43,453 nucleotides of DNA. It comes from Desulfotignum sp. GTDB lineage: Bacteria > Desulfobacterota > Desulfobacteria > Desulfobacterales > Desulfobacteraceae. Below, one piece after another: positions 16,794 through 25,201 of the stretch. The position numbers and the translations under genes are program-made. Below the pieces are notes generated by a model, which saw only the letters and a program-made list of their open reading frames with translations, had not been told where the DNA came from and ran no database searches. Every line of letters starts with the position of its first letter. Position 1 is the stretch's first letter. The stretch is from contig JAABSO010000036.1 of assembly GCA_011390335.1 (NCBI GenBank), forward strand, positions 1 through 43,453, in the 5' to 3' direction.

Positions 16794-17966
16794 TCAGGAA
16801 ATCAGGGTCTTGATGCCCTGGATAATCCGGGAATCATCCACATTTTCCGCCATGACATCCAGCTTGATAAGGTGTTCGCGCCTGGTCAGAAGGCCTGAAG
16901 ATTGAATGTATTTTTCCACTTCCGTCTGTTTGGACCCCACATAGGAATGTTCCACTATGGTTATCCCGATCCTGGCTGCATAGGTCAGCATTTTTTCGAT
17001 TTCCGCCAGGGTCTGTTTGCCGTCCTTGTCCCAGTCATCTCCGTCTGTTCCGTGGAACACGTAAATATTATAGTCCCGGGCAAGGTTTTCTTTTTCCACA
17101 ATATCATTCACCAGTTTAAAGGCGGTATACACCTTAGTGCCGCCGGCCACTTTATAAGAATAGTATTTTTGAAAATCAGAGACTTCCCTGGCTTCTGTGT
17201 CATGGAGAACAAACCTGGTTTCCACCTGCTTTTCATACTGGTATACCAGCCAGGAATAGAGCATCACATGCTGGGACACTACGGTCTGGGTCACCTTTCC
17301 CCCCATGGAACCGGAATAGTCCCGCAGAAAAAACACCAGGGCCTGGGATTCATACTCTTTTTCTCTGGAAAGAATCCGGTAGATCAGGTCCTGGGGGGAA
17401 ATAATGAAACCGGTGGTGTCAATGGTTGACACATCCGGGATTCTGCCTAAAGAGATGTTGGTTTCAACAATCTTTTTCAAGGTGGCTTTTTTATCCAGTA
17501 CCTGGCCGACGCCCTGGTTCTTGTCGGTGAGATCATACACATATCTGGCCAGAACTTTTTTCTTGCCCTTGTCTTTTAAATTGGGGAGTTCAAAATCCTG
17601 GGAAAGCACTTTTCCCAGCTCATAGGCATTGGCCTCGATTTCATGCGCACCTCCTTTGCCCTCGCCAGGTCCTTCTCCATCGCCCTCGCCTTCCCCTTGG
17701 CCATCTTCTGGCCGAATGGGCTGTTCACCGATGATATCCCCTTCCTGGCCTTCCCCTGTACCGCCTGTGGGTTCACCTTCTCCTTGTTCCTGTTCCGGAA
17801 CAATATCATCATGCACAAATTTTTCTTCCACTGTGGTGGGCACCACAATGATCTTTTCCCTGCCGCCAGCCCCGGGCTTGACGATCTGTCCAATGCGGAT
17901 TTTTCTTTTAAACCCGTCCTGTTCTCTTTTTTTGTCCCTTTCAAGGAGTTCATCAAGGGTTATCAT
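16794..17966 (-). CDS. DUF444 / YeaH-type von Willebrand A domain protein
   Basis: This 390-residue protein belongs to the DUF444 (YeaH/YhbH) family. Residues about 52-106 are a low-complexity stretch rich in Gly, Glu and Pro (EGEGDGEGPGEGKGG), probably a flexible linker. From about residue 208 a von Willebrand A fold begins with the MIDAS motif DYSGSMGG (Asp216, Ser218, Ser220), followed by GGTKVYTAF and HGTDGDDW, which supply further MIDAS positions. Partner binding through a metal ion is therefore likely. A strong AAGGAGG site precedes the ATG. It follows prkA by 17 bases, the usual order for yeaG-yeaH pairs, which indicates partnership with the PrkA product. Confidence 0.95.
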   Translation of the reverse strand: MITLDELLERDKKREQDGFKRKIRIGQIVKPGAGGREKIIVVPTTVEEKFVHDDIVPEQEQGEGEPTGGTGEGQEGDIIGEQPIRPEDGQGEGEGDGEGPGEGKGGAHEIEANAYELGKVLSQDFELPNLKDKGKKKVLARYVYDLTDKNQGVGQVLDKKATLKKIVETNISLGRIPDVSTIDTTGFIISPQDLIYRILSREKEYESQALVFFLRDYSGSMGGKVTQTVVSQHVMLYSWLVYQYEKQVETRFVLHDTEAREVSDFQKYYSYKVAGGTKVYTAFKLVNDIVEKENLARDYNIYVFHGTDGDDWDKDGKQTLAEIEKMLTYAARIGITIVEHSYVGSKQTEVEKYIQSSGLLTRREHLIKLDVMAENVDDSRIIQGIKTLIS

Positions 17967-17983
17967 GCCGCCTCCTTAGGGTT

Positions 17984-20062
17984 TTAGTTGTCATCTTCCT
18001 GGCTGCAGAAATACTCGATGGTCTTCTGGGCACAGGTGCGGCAGTACCCGAGTTTGTCATTCATGGTGGTGATCATGCGGTCATAGAGCTTCTGGTTTTC
18101 TTCATTGGTGCGGTTGGCCAGGGCCCCGATCAAAGATCCGGCACCGGCAATATCGGATTTGAGCCGGACATCGGTGATGGCCTTGACCAGTTCCAGGTTG
18201 TCCATAAAATCATAGTTGGGGTCCACCGATAGTTTCTGACCGTAGATCTTGCGGATGGAATTGCGGAAAGAAGCCCGCTGTTCTTCTGTTTTCAGCCCCA
18301 GGCGTTCCTCCACGTTTTTGATGTACCGTTCATCTATTTTCAAGGCCCGTAATTCACCGGTCTGGGGATCCTTGTATTTCCACATCATGTCCGGTCCCAG
18401 GTGTTCGGCATCAACACCGATGATCATGTTCACATAATTGCGCACATCTTTTTTAATGGCAAGGGGTTCATCCATATAGGCGTTGAACATCTCTGTCATG
18501 ATGCGCTCCCTGTAAAGGCCCCTGGCAACTTTCAGATCTTCCATAAATTTGGCCCGGTCTGCCGGCTCGTGGACATAATCCAGCACGGTCCGCTCCAGAG
18601 AGGTGAAAATATCCAAGGCAAACATGCACTTGCCTTCATTGGTTTCAGAAGATTCCAACAGCAGCTGTACCGCCCTTCCCAGGTTCCGCTGTCCCAGCCC
18701 TTTCTGGCCGAACCGCTTGGTGATGTCGGTATCCTGATTCAGGGTATCGATGAGTTCTGCCAGGGTTTTCAGACTTTTTTCTCCGGCCACCTCCCCGGCT
18801 GCCAGCTTCATGGTTTCCACGGGGGTGAGCTTTTCCGATCTCGGCAGGCGGGTTAAAACCACGGCAACCGATGCAGCATAGTTCAGGTTGGGGTCCTGGT
18901 GGAGTATCTCATGGGCCAGCGAGCGCTTGACATCCTTACCGATGGCATATTCCGTCAGGGTTTTTTGGATCTTGTAATCCGTGTTATGGGCCACATAGCA
19001 GATGCGGCAGCGATCAACAATAGGGGCTTCCTCTCTTTCAGAAAGAAAGGTGTCAAATTCCGAATTGTTGCTGGTGGCAATGATCAGGGTGTCAATGGGC
19101 CACTTGAACCCGTCCAGTTCGATCATTCGGTTCTGGATGACCCCCAGGTAGACCTGGACCAGGTCTTTTTTGTTTTTATAAATCTCATCGGAAAAATGGA
19201 TTCCACCGCCGGCCACACGGGCCAGTGCCCCGCGCCGCAGGTCAAACCGGTAAGGGTTGTTGGTATCGGTTATATGAAGCAGCCGCTGGATGGATTCTTC
19301 TCCCATAAGGTCCACGGCAGATGAAGTGATCTTGTCCTTGGCCGGATATTTTCCTGTGATGGTGCCCAGACTTTCTATGAGCGGCACCGGTACGATTTCC
19401 ACAAATGACAGCATCTTGTCTATATCATTATCACAATATTCTCTGATTTGGTTCCAGATATAGGCGGAACAGGCACCAAGGGGCCGGTATTTTGCATAAA
19501 TATCTCCAATCTGCTGATCGGTGAATTTGAATTTTTTTGCCAGAAATTCCATGGACTGGTCTTTGGATGCTTCAATGCCCATGGCCAGCACCATTGGATC
19601 TTCATATGTCTGGGATTCAATGAATTTTATCAGGCCATATCCTCCCAGCTTGTCCAGGTTGATGAACCGAAAAGTATATTTTTTGTTCTCAGGGACGGAT
19701 AAAAATTCTCTGTACCGGTCACACAGATATTCCACAAAAAAGGTTTTGCCGTTTCCGGGTTCTCCCACGAGAACAAAGGCCATCTCCCTGGAAGAGCCCC
19801 CTTCAGAAGCATCTTTGACAAAGGAGACAAAGGAATTGATCTCGTCATACATGCCCACCAGGTGTTTTTTGCCCTGGCTGAACAGGTCGAACTGGTAAGT
19901 GGATTTGCCTTTTACGGTGATTTTCTGGATGCCTGCATCCAGAATCATGCGGGAAACGCCCTGGAAGGCATCTTCAAATACTTTTTTCCCTTTTTTTACT
20001 GCATCCACATGCTCTGGTAAGGAATTCGCTTTACGGGTAGTTGCTTTTTTTTTCACGGCCAT
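17984..20062 (-). CDS. prkA: PrkA-type serine protein kinase / AAA+ ATPase (YeaG-like)
   Basis: At 692 residues it has the length of a canonical PrkA/YeaG. Walker A is GEPGNGKT at about residues 100-107. Later segments GGGIHFSDEIYKNKKDLVQ and IDTLIIATSNNSEFDTFL are characteristic of the PrkA AAA domain, and the C-terminal part with MDNLELVKAITDVRLKSDIAGAGSLIGAL is typical of the family. Cysteines near the end (GYCRTCAQKTIEYFC) are notable. The open frame extends to 20107, but the ATG at 20062 is chosen because a GGGGAGGA site lies directly before it. It is the first gene of the cluster prkA-yeaH-spoVR-prkA-like and has a near-consensus promoter about 150 bases upstream. Confidence 0.94.
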   Translation of the reverse strand: MAVKKKATTRKANSLPEHVDAVKKGKKVFEDAFQGVSRMILDAGIQKITVKGKSTYQFDLFSQGKKHLVGMYDEINSFVSFVKDASEGGSSREMAFVLVGEPGNGKTFFVEYLCDRYREFLSVPENKKYTFRFINLDKLGGYGLIKFIESQTYEDPMVLAMGIEASKDQSMEFLAKKFKFTDQQIGDIYAKYRPLGACSAYIWNQIREYCDNDIDKMLSFVEIVPVPLIESLGTITGKYPAKDKITSSAVDLMGEESIQRLLHITDTNNPYRFDLRRGALARVAGGGIHFSDEIYKNKKDLVQVYLGVIQNRMIELDGFKWPIDTLIIATSNNSEFDTFLSEREEAPIVDRCRICYVAHNTDYKIQKTLTEYAIGKDVKRSLAHEILHQDPNLNYAASVAVVLTRLPRSEKLTPVETMKLAAGEVAGEKSLKTLAELIDTLNQDTDITKRFGQKGLGQRNLGRAVQLLLESSETNEGKCMFALDIFTSLERTVLDYVHEPADRAKFMEDLKVARGLYRERIMTEMFNAYMDEPLAIKKDVRNYVNMIIGVDAEHLGPDMMWKYKDPQTGELRALKIDERYIKNVEERLGLKTEEQRASFRNSIRKIYGQKLSVDPNYDFMDNLELVKAITDVRLKSDIAGAGSLIGALANRTNEENQKLYDRMITTMNDKLGYCRTCAQKTIEYFCSQEDDN

Positions 20063-20375
20063 TGTATCCTCCCCTGGACGGTGCAAAGAAAAAAAATCTC
20101 TTTGCATTGTGTTGGATGTGGTTATGTCTCAGCCGATAACAGATCGCATAAGACCGTGTCAGCCACTGCATCGGGGTCTTGTCTTTCTTGAAACTGTCTT
20201 GTGATGCGAAGTTAATTAAAATATATCAACCCGGATATCGGCTGTCAAACAATTTGATTTGCCTTTCGCGCAACTATCTGCTTGTGGATATATCTTTTTC
20301 AGTTTAAAAAAATATGGTAGATTGACATATGGATTTTAAGATTCACCGGATAATCACTGTGGAGGCATACTGACT
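20063..20375. other. Divergent intergenic region between the prkA cluster and the MerR-like gene
   Basis: This 313-base gap carries the prkA promoter at 20220-20248, an untranslated leader of about 150 bases for prkA, and the ribosome site of the plus-strand gene. No second promoter as strong as the first was found for the plus strand: a TTGACA at 20322-20327 lacks a matching -10 box. The segment 20265-20345 is AT-rich. No RNA gene was recognised. Confidence 0.6.
20220..20248 (-). promoter_or_regulatory. Near-consensus sigma70 promoter for the prkA cluster
   Basis: On the minus strand a perfect TTGACA (20243-20248) and TATATT (20220-20225) are separated by 17 bases. Transcription would start near 20213 and leave a leader of about 150 bases before the prkA ATG. 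The -35 box is consensus, unlike the weak promoters typical of purely alternative-sigma control. Confidence 0.65.
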
Positions 20376-21680
20376 TTGGATAATACAGATAAACAAAAAA
20401 ACTTGCCCCGGGAAAGGTTGTTATCTGTTCATGACATCATACAGGAACTTGATGCCGGAACCGCCACAACAAGGTTCATATTGAAACGGTTTCACCACAG
20501 ATTCTGTGTTGAAACTAAGGAGGGCCGTCCCCGGTATCCTGAAAAAGACCTTGGCCTGATGCTGTGGATCAGTCAGTCTCTGGCATCAGGCATGCTGCCT
20601 TCCGAAATAGATGAAACACTTGACACTGATCCGGATCTGTTAAAAATGAAACAGAACCCCGATTCCCGCGATGCTGCAGATCCCTTTTTTGATCAAGGCG
20701 ACGACAAGATAAGCATCGGCAAGGATGGATTGCATCTTATACGATCTTTTTTTTCCGATATGGGAGATCAGCAGAATAAAATTGCCCTGGCCCATGAAAA
20801 ACGGGCGGCAGCAGAAGAAAAAAAAGCAGCTGCCATTGAAAAACGGGCTGCGGCAGAAGAAAAAAAAGCTTTGGCCATGCATGATATTGCAGCCGCCCTC
20901 CAGCAGATGATCAAACAGGGCAGCCAGGGTCCCGCTCTTGAAGCGGTTACCCATGAAGCTATCAAAACAATCCAGATGGATGATGACTTAACCCAGCTTC
21001 TGGATACCCCCCTGCCTGATGCAGACGACCTGGATGATCTGGATGCGCTTCTTGATGCCGCATCCTCTGCTCCCCCTGCCCCCGCTGATTCCCCTTCTGA
21101 AAATGATCCAAAGGCCCGGGGACATCAGGAGGATCAGGGCCGCCAGAAGGATTTTCAAGAAAAATCCGGTGCTGCAGAACAGATGGATGATCTGCGCCTG
21201 CTCATAACAACCGGCCCGGATGATACCCGCCCCGTAGATGATGATACCCGCCCCGCAGATGATGACACAGGTTTACTGGATATGGATGATTTGTCTCTGC
21301 TGGTGCAGCCCTCCCATACAAATGACCTGGATGATCTTTTTTTGTTGATCGATGCGGAAAATGGGATGGACAGTGCTGAGAATACGAGAAACGATAGCGC
21401 AGCAGACAGTGACCAAAACGGTGTGCCTCTTGATGATCTGACAGCCCTGCTGGATGCAGAACCCTCCTTGAAACCCGACATCTCCCGTGATCAGAATCTG
21501 GAAAAATACAAGGGTGCGGTGATGAAAATCATCATGGCTTTAAAATCCCGGGGGCTGGATGCCCAAGAAACAGCGCAGCGGCTGAACAAAGACAAAGTGG
21601 AAACAATTTCAGGAAAGCCTGAATGGACAGTTAAAGCGATTTCACAGATCTATTCATTCATTGAAGCAGCAGCCGGATAA
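20376..21680 (+). CDS. MerR-like DNA-binding protein with coiled-coil and acidic LDDL repeats
   Basis: A 434-residue protein starting at TTG, with a GGAGG site 10 bases upstream. Residues about 15-85 resemble a MerR-type winged helix (LSVHDIIQELDAG, GRPRYPEKDLGLML, SGMLPSEIDETL). A 14-residue heptad-like unit (EKRAAAEEKKAAAI) is repeated twice near residue 141. From about 200 to 370 the chain is acidic and carries about six copies of a short motif, (L/M)DDLxxLL, for example LDDLDALLDA, MDDLSLLV and LDDLTALLDAE. The last 60 residues (LKSRGLDAQETAQRLNKDKV, PEWTVKAISQIYSFI) resemble the helix-turn-helix found after serine-recombinase domains, giving a second possible DNA-binding end. It is divergent from the prkA cluster, so it may regulate it. 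No known family name was recognised. Confidence 0.75.
   Translation: MDNTDKQKNLPRERLLSVHDIIQELDAGTATTRFILKRFHHRFCVETKEGRPRYPEKDLGLMLWISQSLASGMLPSEIDETLDTDPDLLKMKQNPDSRDAADPFFDQGDDKISIGKDGLHLIRSFFSDMGDQQNKIALAHEKRAAAEEKKAAAIEKRAAAEEKKALAMHDIAAALQQMIKQGSQGPALEAVTHEAIKTIQMDDDLTQLLDTPLPDADDLDDLDALLDAASSAPPAPADSPSENDPKARGHQEDQGRQKDFQEKSGAAEQMDDLRLLITTGPDDTRPVDDDTRPADDDTGLLDMDDLSLLVQPSHTNDLDDLFLLIDAENGMDSAENTRNDSAADSDQNGVPLDDLTALLDAEPSLKPDISRDQNLEKYKGAVMKIIMALKSRGLDAQETAQRLNKDKVETISGKPEWTVKAISQIYSFIEAAAG
20796..20879 (+). repeat. Two tandem 42-base units in the MerR-like gene
   Basis: Units 20796-20837 and 20838-20879 encode EKRAAAEEKKAAAI and EKRAAAEEKKALAM. The DNA copies are nearly the same at their start and differ mainly by silent changes, suggesting an in-frame duplication within a coiled coil. 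Confidence 0.8.
21219..21260 (+). repeat. Two tandem 21-base units in the MerR-like gene
   Basis: The units 21219-21239 and 21240-21260 differ at one base (GTA/GCA) and encode DDTRPVD and DDTRPAD. The near-identity suggests a recent, length-variable repeat in the acidic linker. Confidence 0.85.
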
Positions 21681-21688
21681 AGATCATC

Positions 21689-22627
21689 CTACCTGGCGCC
21701 GGCTTTTTCTGCAAACCGGGTGTCCACAAATTTTTCCAGGTCAATGAGGCTGGTCATGATCTTCATTTTGTCCATCATATACTTTTGAATGGTGTCCAGG
21801 TCCTCTATGACAGGAAGCAGCTCACCTGTGAGTATCCGGTCCGGTGGCTGGGTTAGAACCCGGTGAATCACATCCTTTTCCTGGGATAAAAAATCTCCGC
21901 CGATCACAGATGCCGGTTCCGGCTGTGCATCAATGGCAAGGCCGGATCTCACAAAGCTGGTACAGATTTCCTGGATGGCTTCCGGATGTTTTTCCATGAT
22001 TTCGGTGCGCATGACAAATACACAGCAGGGGTGTTTGGGCCATAAATCCTTGGACAGATAGAACTCTTCCCCATGGCCCTGGGCAATGACCTGGGAACCA
22101 AAGGGCTCCGCCACAATAAAGCCGCCGATCTCTCCTTCTTCATCCAGCTGGATGGCTTCAGGCATCTGGAACGGGGCAACAACTTCCAGTATAACATCCA
22201 CATTGGGTTCATTGGCCCGGCCGGGCGTCAACCCTTTTTCTGACAACAGTTTATGAAACAGCATATTGTGAATGGACAACTGATAGGGAATCAGCACGGT
22301 TTTGCCGGCAAAATCCTCAATTTTTTCAATGTGGGCGTTTTTGCTTTTAACCAGAACACTGCCGGATTTATGTGTCAGGAGCAGCAGTTTTATATCAACC
22401 CCGGACTTGAACAGATCCATGGCCGTCGGGGCCAGGATCAGAGCACCATCCAGCGATTTTGTGGCAATCGCATCTGCGACCTCATTCCATCCGTTCTTGA
22501 CAACCGTCTCAAGGGAGCAGTGGGTAAAATCCTCCATTCCCTTTTCAAGCTTGCGTTTGGTTACACCCAGGATCAGGTGGTCGGTAATTTTCAGATAACC
22601 AATTTTTATTGCCGGTTTTTCCGCCAT
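21689..22627 (-). CDS. ABC-type substrate-binding-protein-like protein without signal peptide
   Basis: A 312-residue protein with the fold pattern of nitrate/sulfonate/taurine-type binding proteins (NMT1/THI5-like). It has IKIGYLKITDHLILGVTKRKLEKG at the start, DGALILAPTAMDLFKSG, GKTVLIPYQLSIHNMLFHKLL, and GGFIVAEPFGSQVIAQG. It begins MAEKPAIKIGYL with no signal peptide or lipobox, so it should stay in the cytoplasm unless the start is wrong. The ATG at 22627 is supported by a GGAGG site seven bases upstream; a TTG one codon earlier is too close to it. No permease or ATPase gene is adjacent. It is the last gene after ispD and ends eight bases from the convergent MerR-like gene. The ligand is not known. 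Confidence 0.75.
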   Translation of the reverse strand: MAEKPAIKIGYLKITDHLILGVTKRKLEKGMEDFTHCSLETVVKNGWNEVADAIATKSLDGALILAPTAMDLFKSGVDIKLLLLTHKSGSVLVKSKNAHIEKIEDFAGKTVLIPYQLSIHNMLFHKLLSEKGLTPGRANEPNVDVILEVVAPFQMPEAIQLDEEGEIGGFIVAEPFGSQVIAQGHGEEFYLSKDLWPKHPCCVFVMRTEIMEKHPEAIQEICTSFVRSGLAIDAQPEPASVIGGDFLSQEKDVIHRVLTQPPDRILTGELLPVIEDLDTIQKYMMDKMKIMTSLIDLEKFVDTRFAEKAGAR

Positions 22628-22743
22628 CAAAGTACCTCCAGAAAATAATCTTGGGTAAAGCCAATCTTTTCCATTATGCTTAACTGGGTTTCAAAGTCAA
22701 TAACAAACTGCCTGCCCAAAAAGTTACAGGTGCATAACCCGGG

Positions 22744-23454
22744 CTATGCCTGATCCAGGATGCAACGGGCCAGAACCAGGTCATCAGGGGTTGTCAGCTT
22801 GATGTTCTCACTGCTTCCCGGGGTGGTGAATACGGCAAAATCCGCATGTTCCATGACAGACGCATCATCTGTTCCTGAAAAATGTGTCTTCACAGCAAAA
22901 GCATATGCCCTGCGGATCAGATCCAGGCGGAACACCTGGGGTGTCTGGGCCCGGAAAATCTGATTTCTGTCCAGGGTCTTTTGCACCTGCCGGTTTTGGT
23001 CTGTCAATTTGAGGGTATCATTCACACAAAGAACTGGAATGCATCCCCCTTTTCCGGCGGCAATATCCATGAGCCGGTTGATCAGATCAGAGCTGACAAA
23101 AGGGCGAACCCCGTCATGGATAAGAACCAGGCTGCCGGGCGCTGCATCACACAGCCGGACAGCCCTGCTGATTCCGTTTACAACCGATATCTGTCGGGTC
23201 TGCCCCCCTGCAACCAGATGGATCTTTTTTGAAAATGCATAGGGCTGTATAATGTTTGTCCGGCAATAGGCCAGGTCTTCTTTGGGAACCACCACCATGA
23301 TGTCATCCATGGCATCATGGCGGTCAAACACCATGATGGTCCTGGTGAGAACCGGGATATCATCCAGATCAAGGTATTGTTTTTTTGTGACACCACCCAT
23401 GCGGCAGCCCTTGCCTGCTGCCACAATAATGGGTATACGCTTGGTGCGGTCCAT
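22744..23454 (-). CDS. ispD: 2-C-methyl-D-erythritol 4-phosphate cytidylyltransferase
   Basis: A 236-residue enzyme of the MEP isoprenoid pathway that joins CTP and methylerythritol phosphate. The nucleotide-binding AAGKGCRMGG follows the first strand, then KKQYLDLDDIPVLTRTI, GGQTRQISVVNGI and VLIHDGVRPFVS, all typical of IspD. RAQTPQVFRLDLIRRAY and the C-terminal GSSENIKLTTPDDLVLA complete the signature. Length matches the family (about 230). No ispF is adjacent within the window. It starts three bases after the stop of the HPr-domain gene and is probably coupled to it. Confidence 0.96.
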   Translation of the reverse strand: MDRTKRIPIIVAAGKGCRMGGVTKKQYLDLDDIPVLTRTIMVFDRHDAMDDIMVVVPKEDLAYCRTNIIQPYAFSKKIHLVAGGQTRQISVVNGISRAVRLCDAAPGSLVLIHDGVRPFVSSDLINRLMDIAAGKGGCIPVLCVNDTLKLTDQNRQVQKTLDRNQIFRAQTPQVFRLDLIRRAYAFAVKTHFSGTDDASVMEHADFAVFTTPGSSENIKLTTPDDLVLARCILDQA

Positions 23455-23457
23455 GGT

Positions 23458-24768
23458 TCAGCTCAGGTAGGACAGTTGTTTTGGCAGAGGGGTTCCTTTA
23501 CCCATATGGTCCTCTCCGTAATTGACACCGGCCAGAATCACAAGATCGTTCAATGCCCTGGAATCACCTGTGAATACCACTTTTACAATATTTTCTTTTT
23601 TGATTTTCCCCCCTGCCCACTGGATGTCCAGAACTGAAGAGGCATCAAACTGATCTTCCCCCACCCGCAGGGTCACTTCTCCGCCGTAGTGCTGGACGAT
23701 CTTGGCAACCAGGAGGCTGGGACGGCTGTGAAAACCCCTGTCCATGGGTATGGGAACCTCAATGAAGGAAGATTCCATGTTCTTGTTCAGGATGTTGGAC
23801 GCCACCTGCTTTCCGGATGACAGAAATTTCCAGGCATAAAACAGACAGAAATTGACTGCCCGGTCCAGCAGGACATCCGGGTCGATCAATTCAGCCAGAG
23901 ATTGCCTGACACGCATGTATACATCTTTGAACCCCACATCGTACAGATGGCGTTCATAAAAATGCAGCAGCCGCCCCATGACCTGGAGAATATGAAAAAC
24001 AATGGAAAAATGGCTGCGCAGCTGGTCCAGAAGGATATCTTCCTCTGACGACTGGGTCTTCACCACATAGGAATCAAAGGAGGACTGGATATTATGCACC
24101 TTCATTTCAAAACTGCGGATAATGACCTCATTGATCTTTTCCGGTACCAGTCTCTGGATGGTTTTTACATCATACCGTTCATAAAAGGAGAGGGATTCAA
24201 ACGCTTTAACCACTTCTAAAAATTCGCTGGAAATCCGGGTCAGATTTTTTTTCTGGTTGTCCCTGGCTGTGAAATCATCAATATTGTGCTCCAGTTGCTG
24301 GGTTGATGAAATGCCGGGAAAATAGCTCAGGTTATATCCGGAATGGGGAATGGTGATATGCAGCCGCCTGGCCTCTGCCAGGATAACAGGGGCTGCCAGT
24401 TTCAAAGAATCCTGAAGAATTCTCAAGGTGTCGGTGGCTTCCTGCTTGAAAAGGTCATGACCGGCATACTCCAGCCGGTAGAATTTCAACCGGTTCAGAA
24501 TGTGACGCTGGGAATAGCAGGCCAGGGACAGATGCCGGACAAGGGCACCCAGCTCCCGGTAAAAAAGCCATTCTGAATTTTTCTTTGCCCCGTGGAAATC
24601 TAAAAAATCTTCCAGTATATGGGAATTGATTATCAGCTTGGAATACAGTTTTTTGGTGAAAATATAGGCATCATCTTCAATGGTCATGATGAACTGGATA
24701 CATTTTAAAAATTCAAAGGAAAAAATATTGGCTTTTTCCTTAAACGAAATATCACAGGTGTGGTTCAT
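23458..24768 (-). CDS. Protein with C-terminal HPr-like domain
   Basis: A 436-residue protein. The first 320 or so residues are largely helical and not recognised (for example YELGALVRHLSL-like stretches such as FYRELGALVRHLSLACYSQ, and ERHLYDVGFKDVYMRVRQS). The last 100 resemble HPr of the sugar phosphotransferase system: DRGFHSRPSLLVAKIV puts a histidine at 347 where HPr has its phosphoryl His15. DASSVLDIQWAG places Ser378 exactly 31 residues later, as Ser46 is in HPr. Residues after Ser378 (VKVVFTGDSRALNDLVILAG) follow the HPr pattern G.D...A...l. The gene lies 24 bases after rnpB and three before ispD. Whether the histidine is phosphorylated is unknown. It may be a regulatory rather than a transport HPr. 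Confidence 0.75.
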   Translation of the reverse strand: MNHTCDISFKEKANIFSFEFLKCIQFIMTIEDDAYIFTKKLYSKLIINSHILEDFLDFHGAKKNSEWLFYRELGALVRHLSLACYSQRHILNRLKFYRLEYAGHDLFKQEATDTLRILQDSLKLAAPVILAEARRLHITIPHSGYNLSYFPGISSTQQLEHNIDDFTARDNQKKNLTRISSEFLEVVKAFESLSFYERYDVKTIQRLVPEKINEVIIRSFEMKVHNIQSSFDSYVVKTQSSEEDILLDQLRSHFSIVFHILQVMGRLLHFYERHLYDVGFKDVYMRVRQSLAELIDPDVLLDRAVNFCLFYAWKFLSSGKQVASNILNKNMESSFIEVPIPMDRGFHSRPSLLVAKIVQHYGGEVTLRVGEDQFDASSVLDIQWAGGKIKKENIVKVVFTGDSRALNDLVILAGVNYGEDHMGKGTPLPKQLSYLS

Positions 24769-24791
24769 CTATATTTTCCCGGCATTGAAAA

Positions 24792-25194
<403 letters not shown>

Positions 25195-25201
25195 CAAAAA
25201 A

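Noticed and set aside
20322..20350. TTGACA before the MerR-like gene as a promoter
   Set aside because: No acceptable -10 box at a spacing of 15-19 bases.
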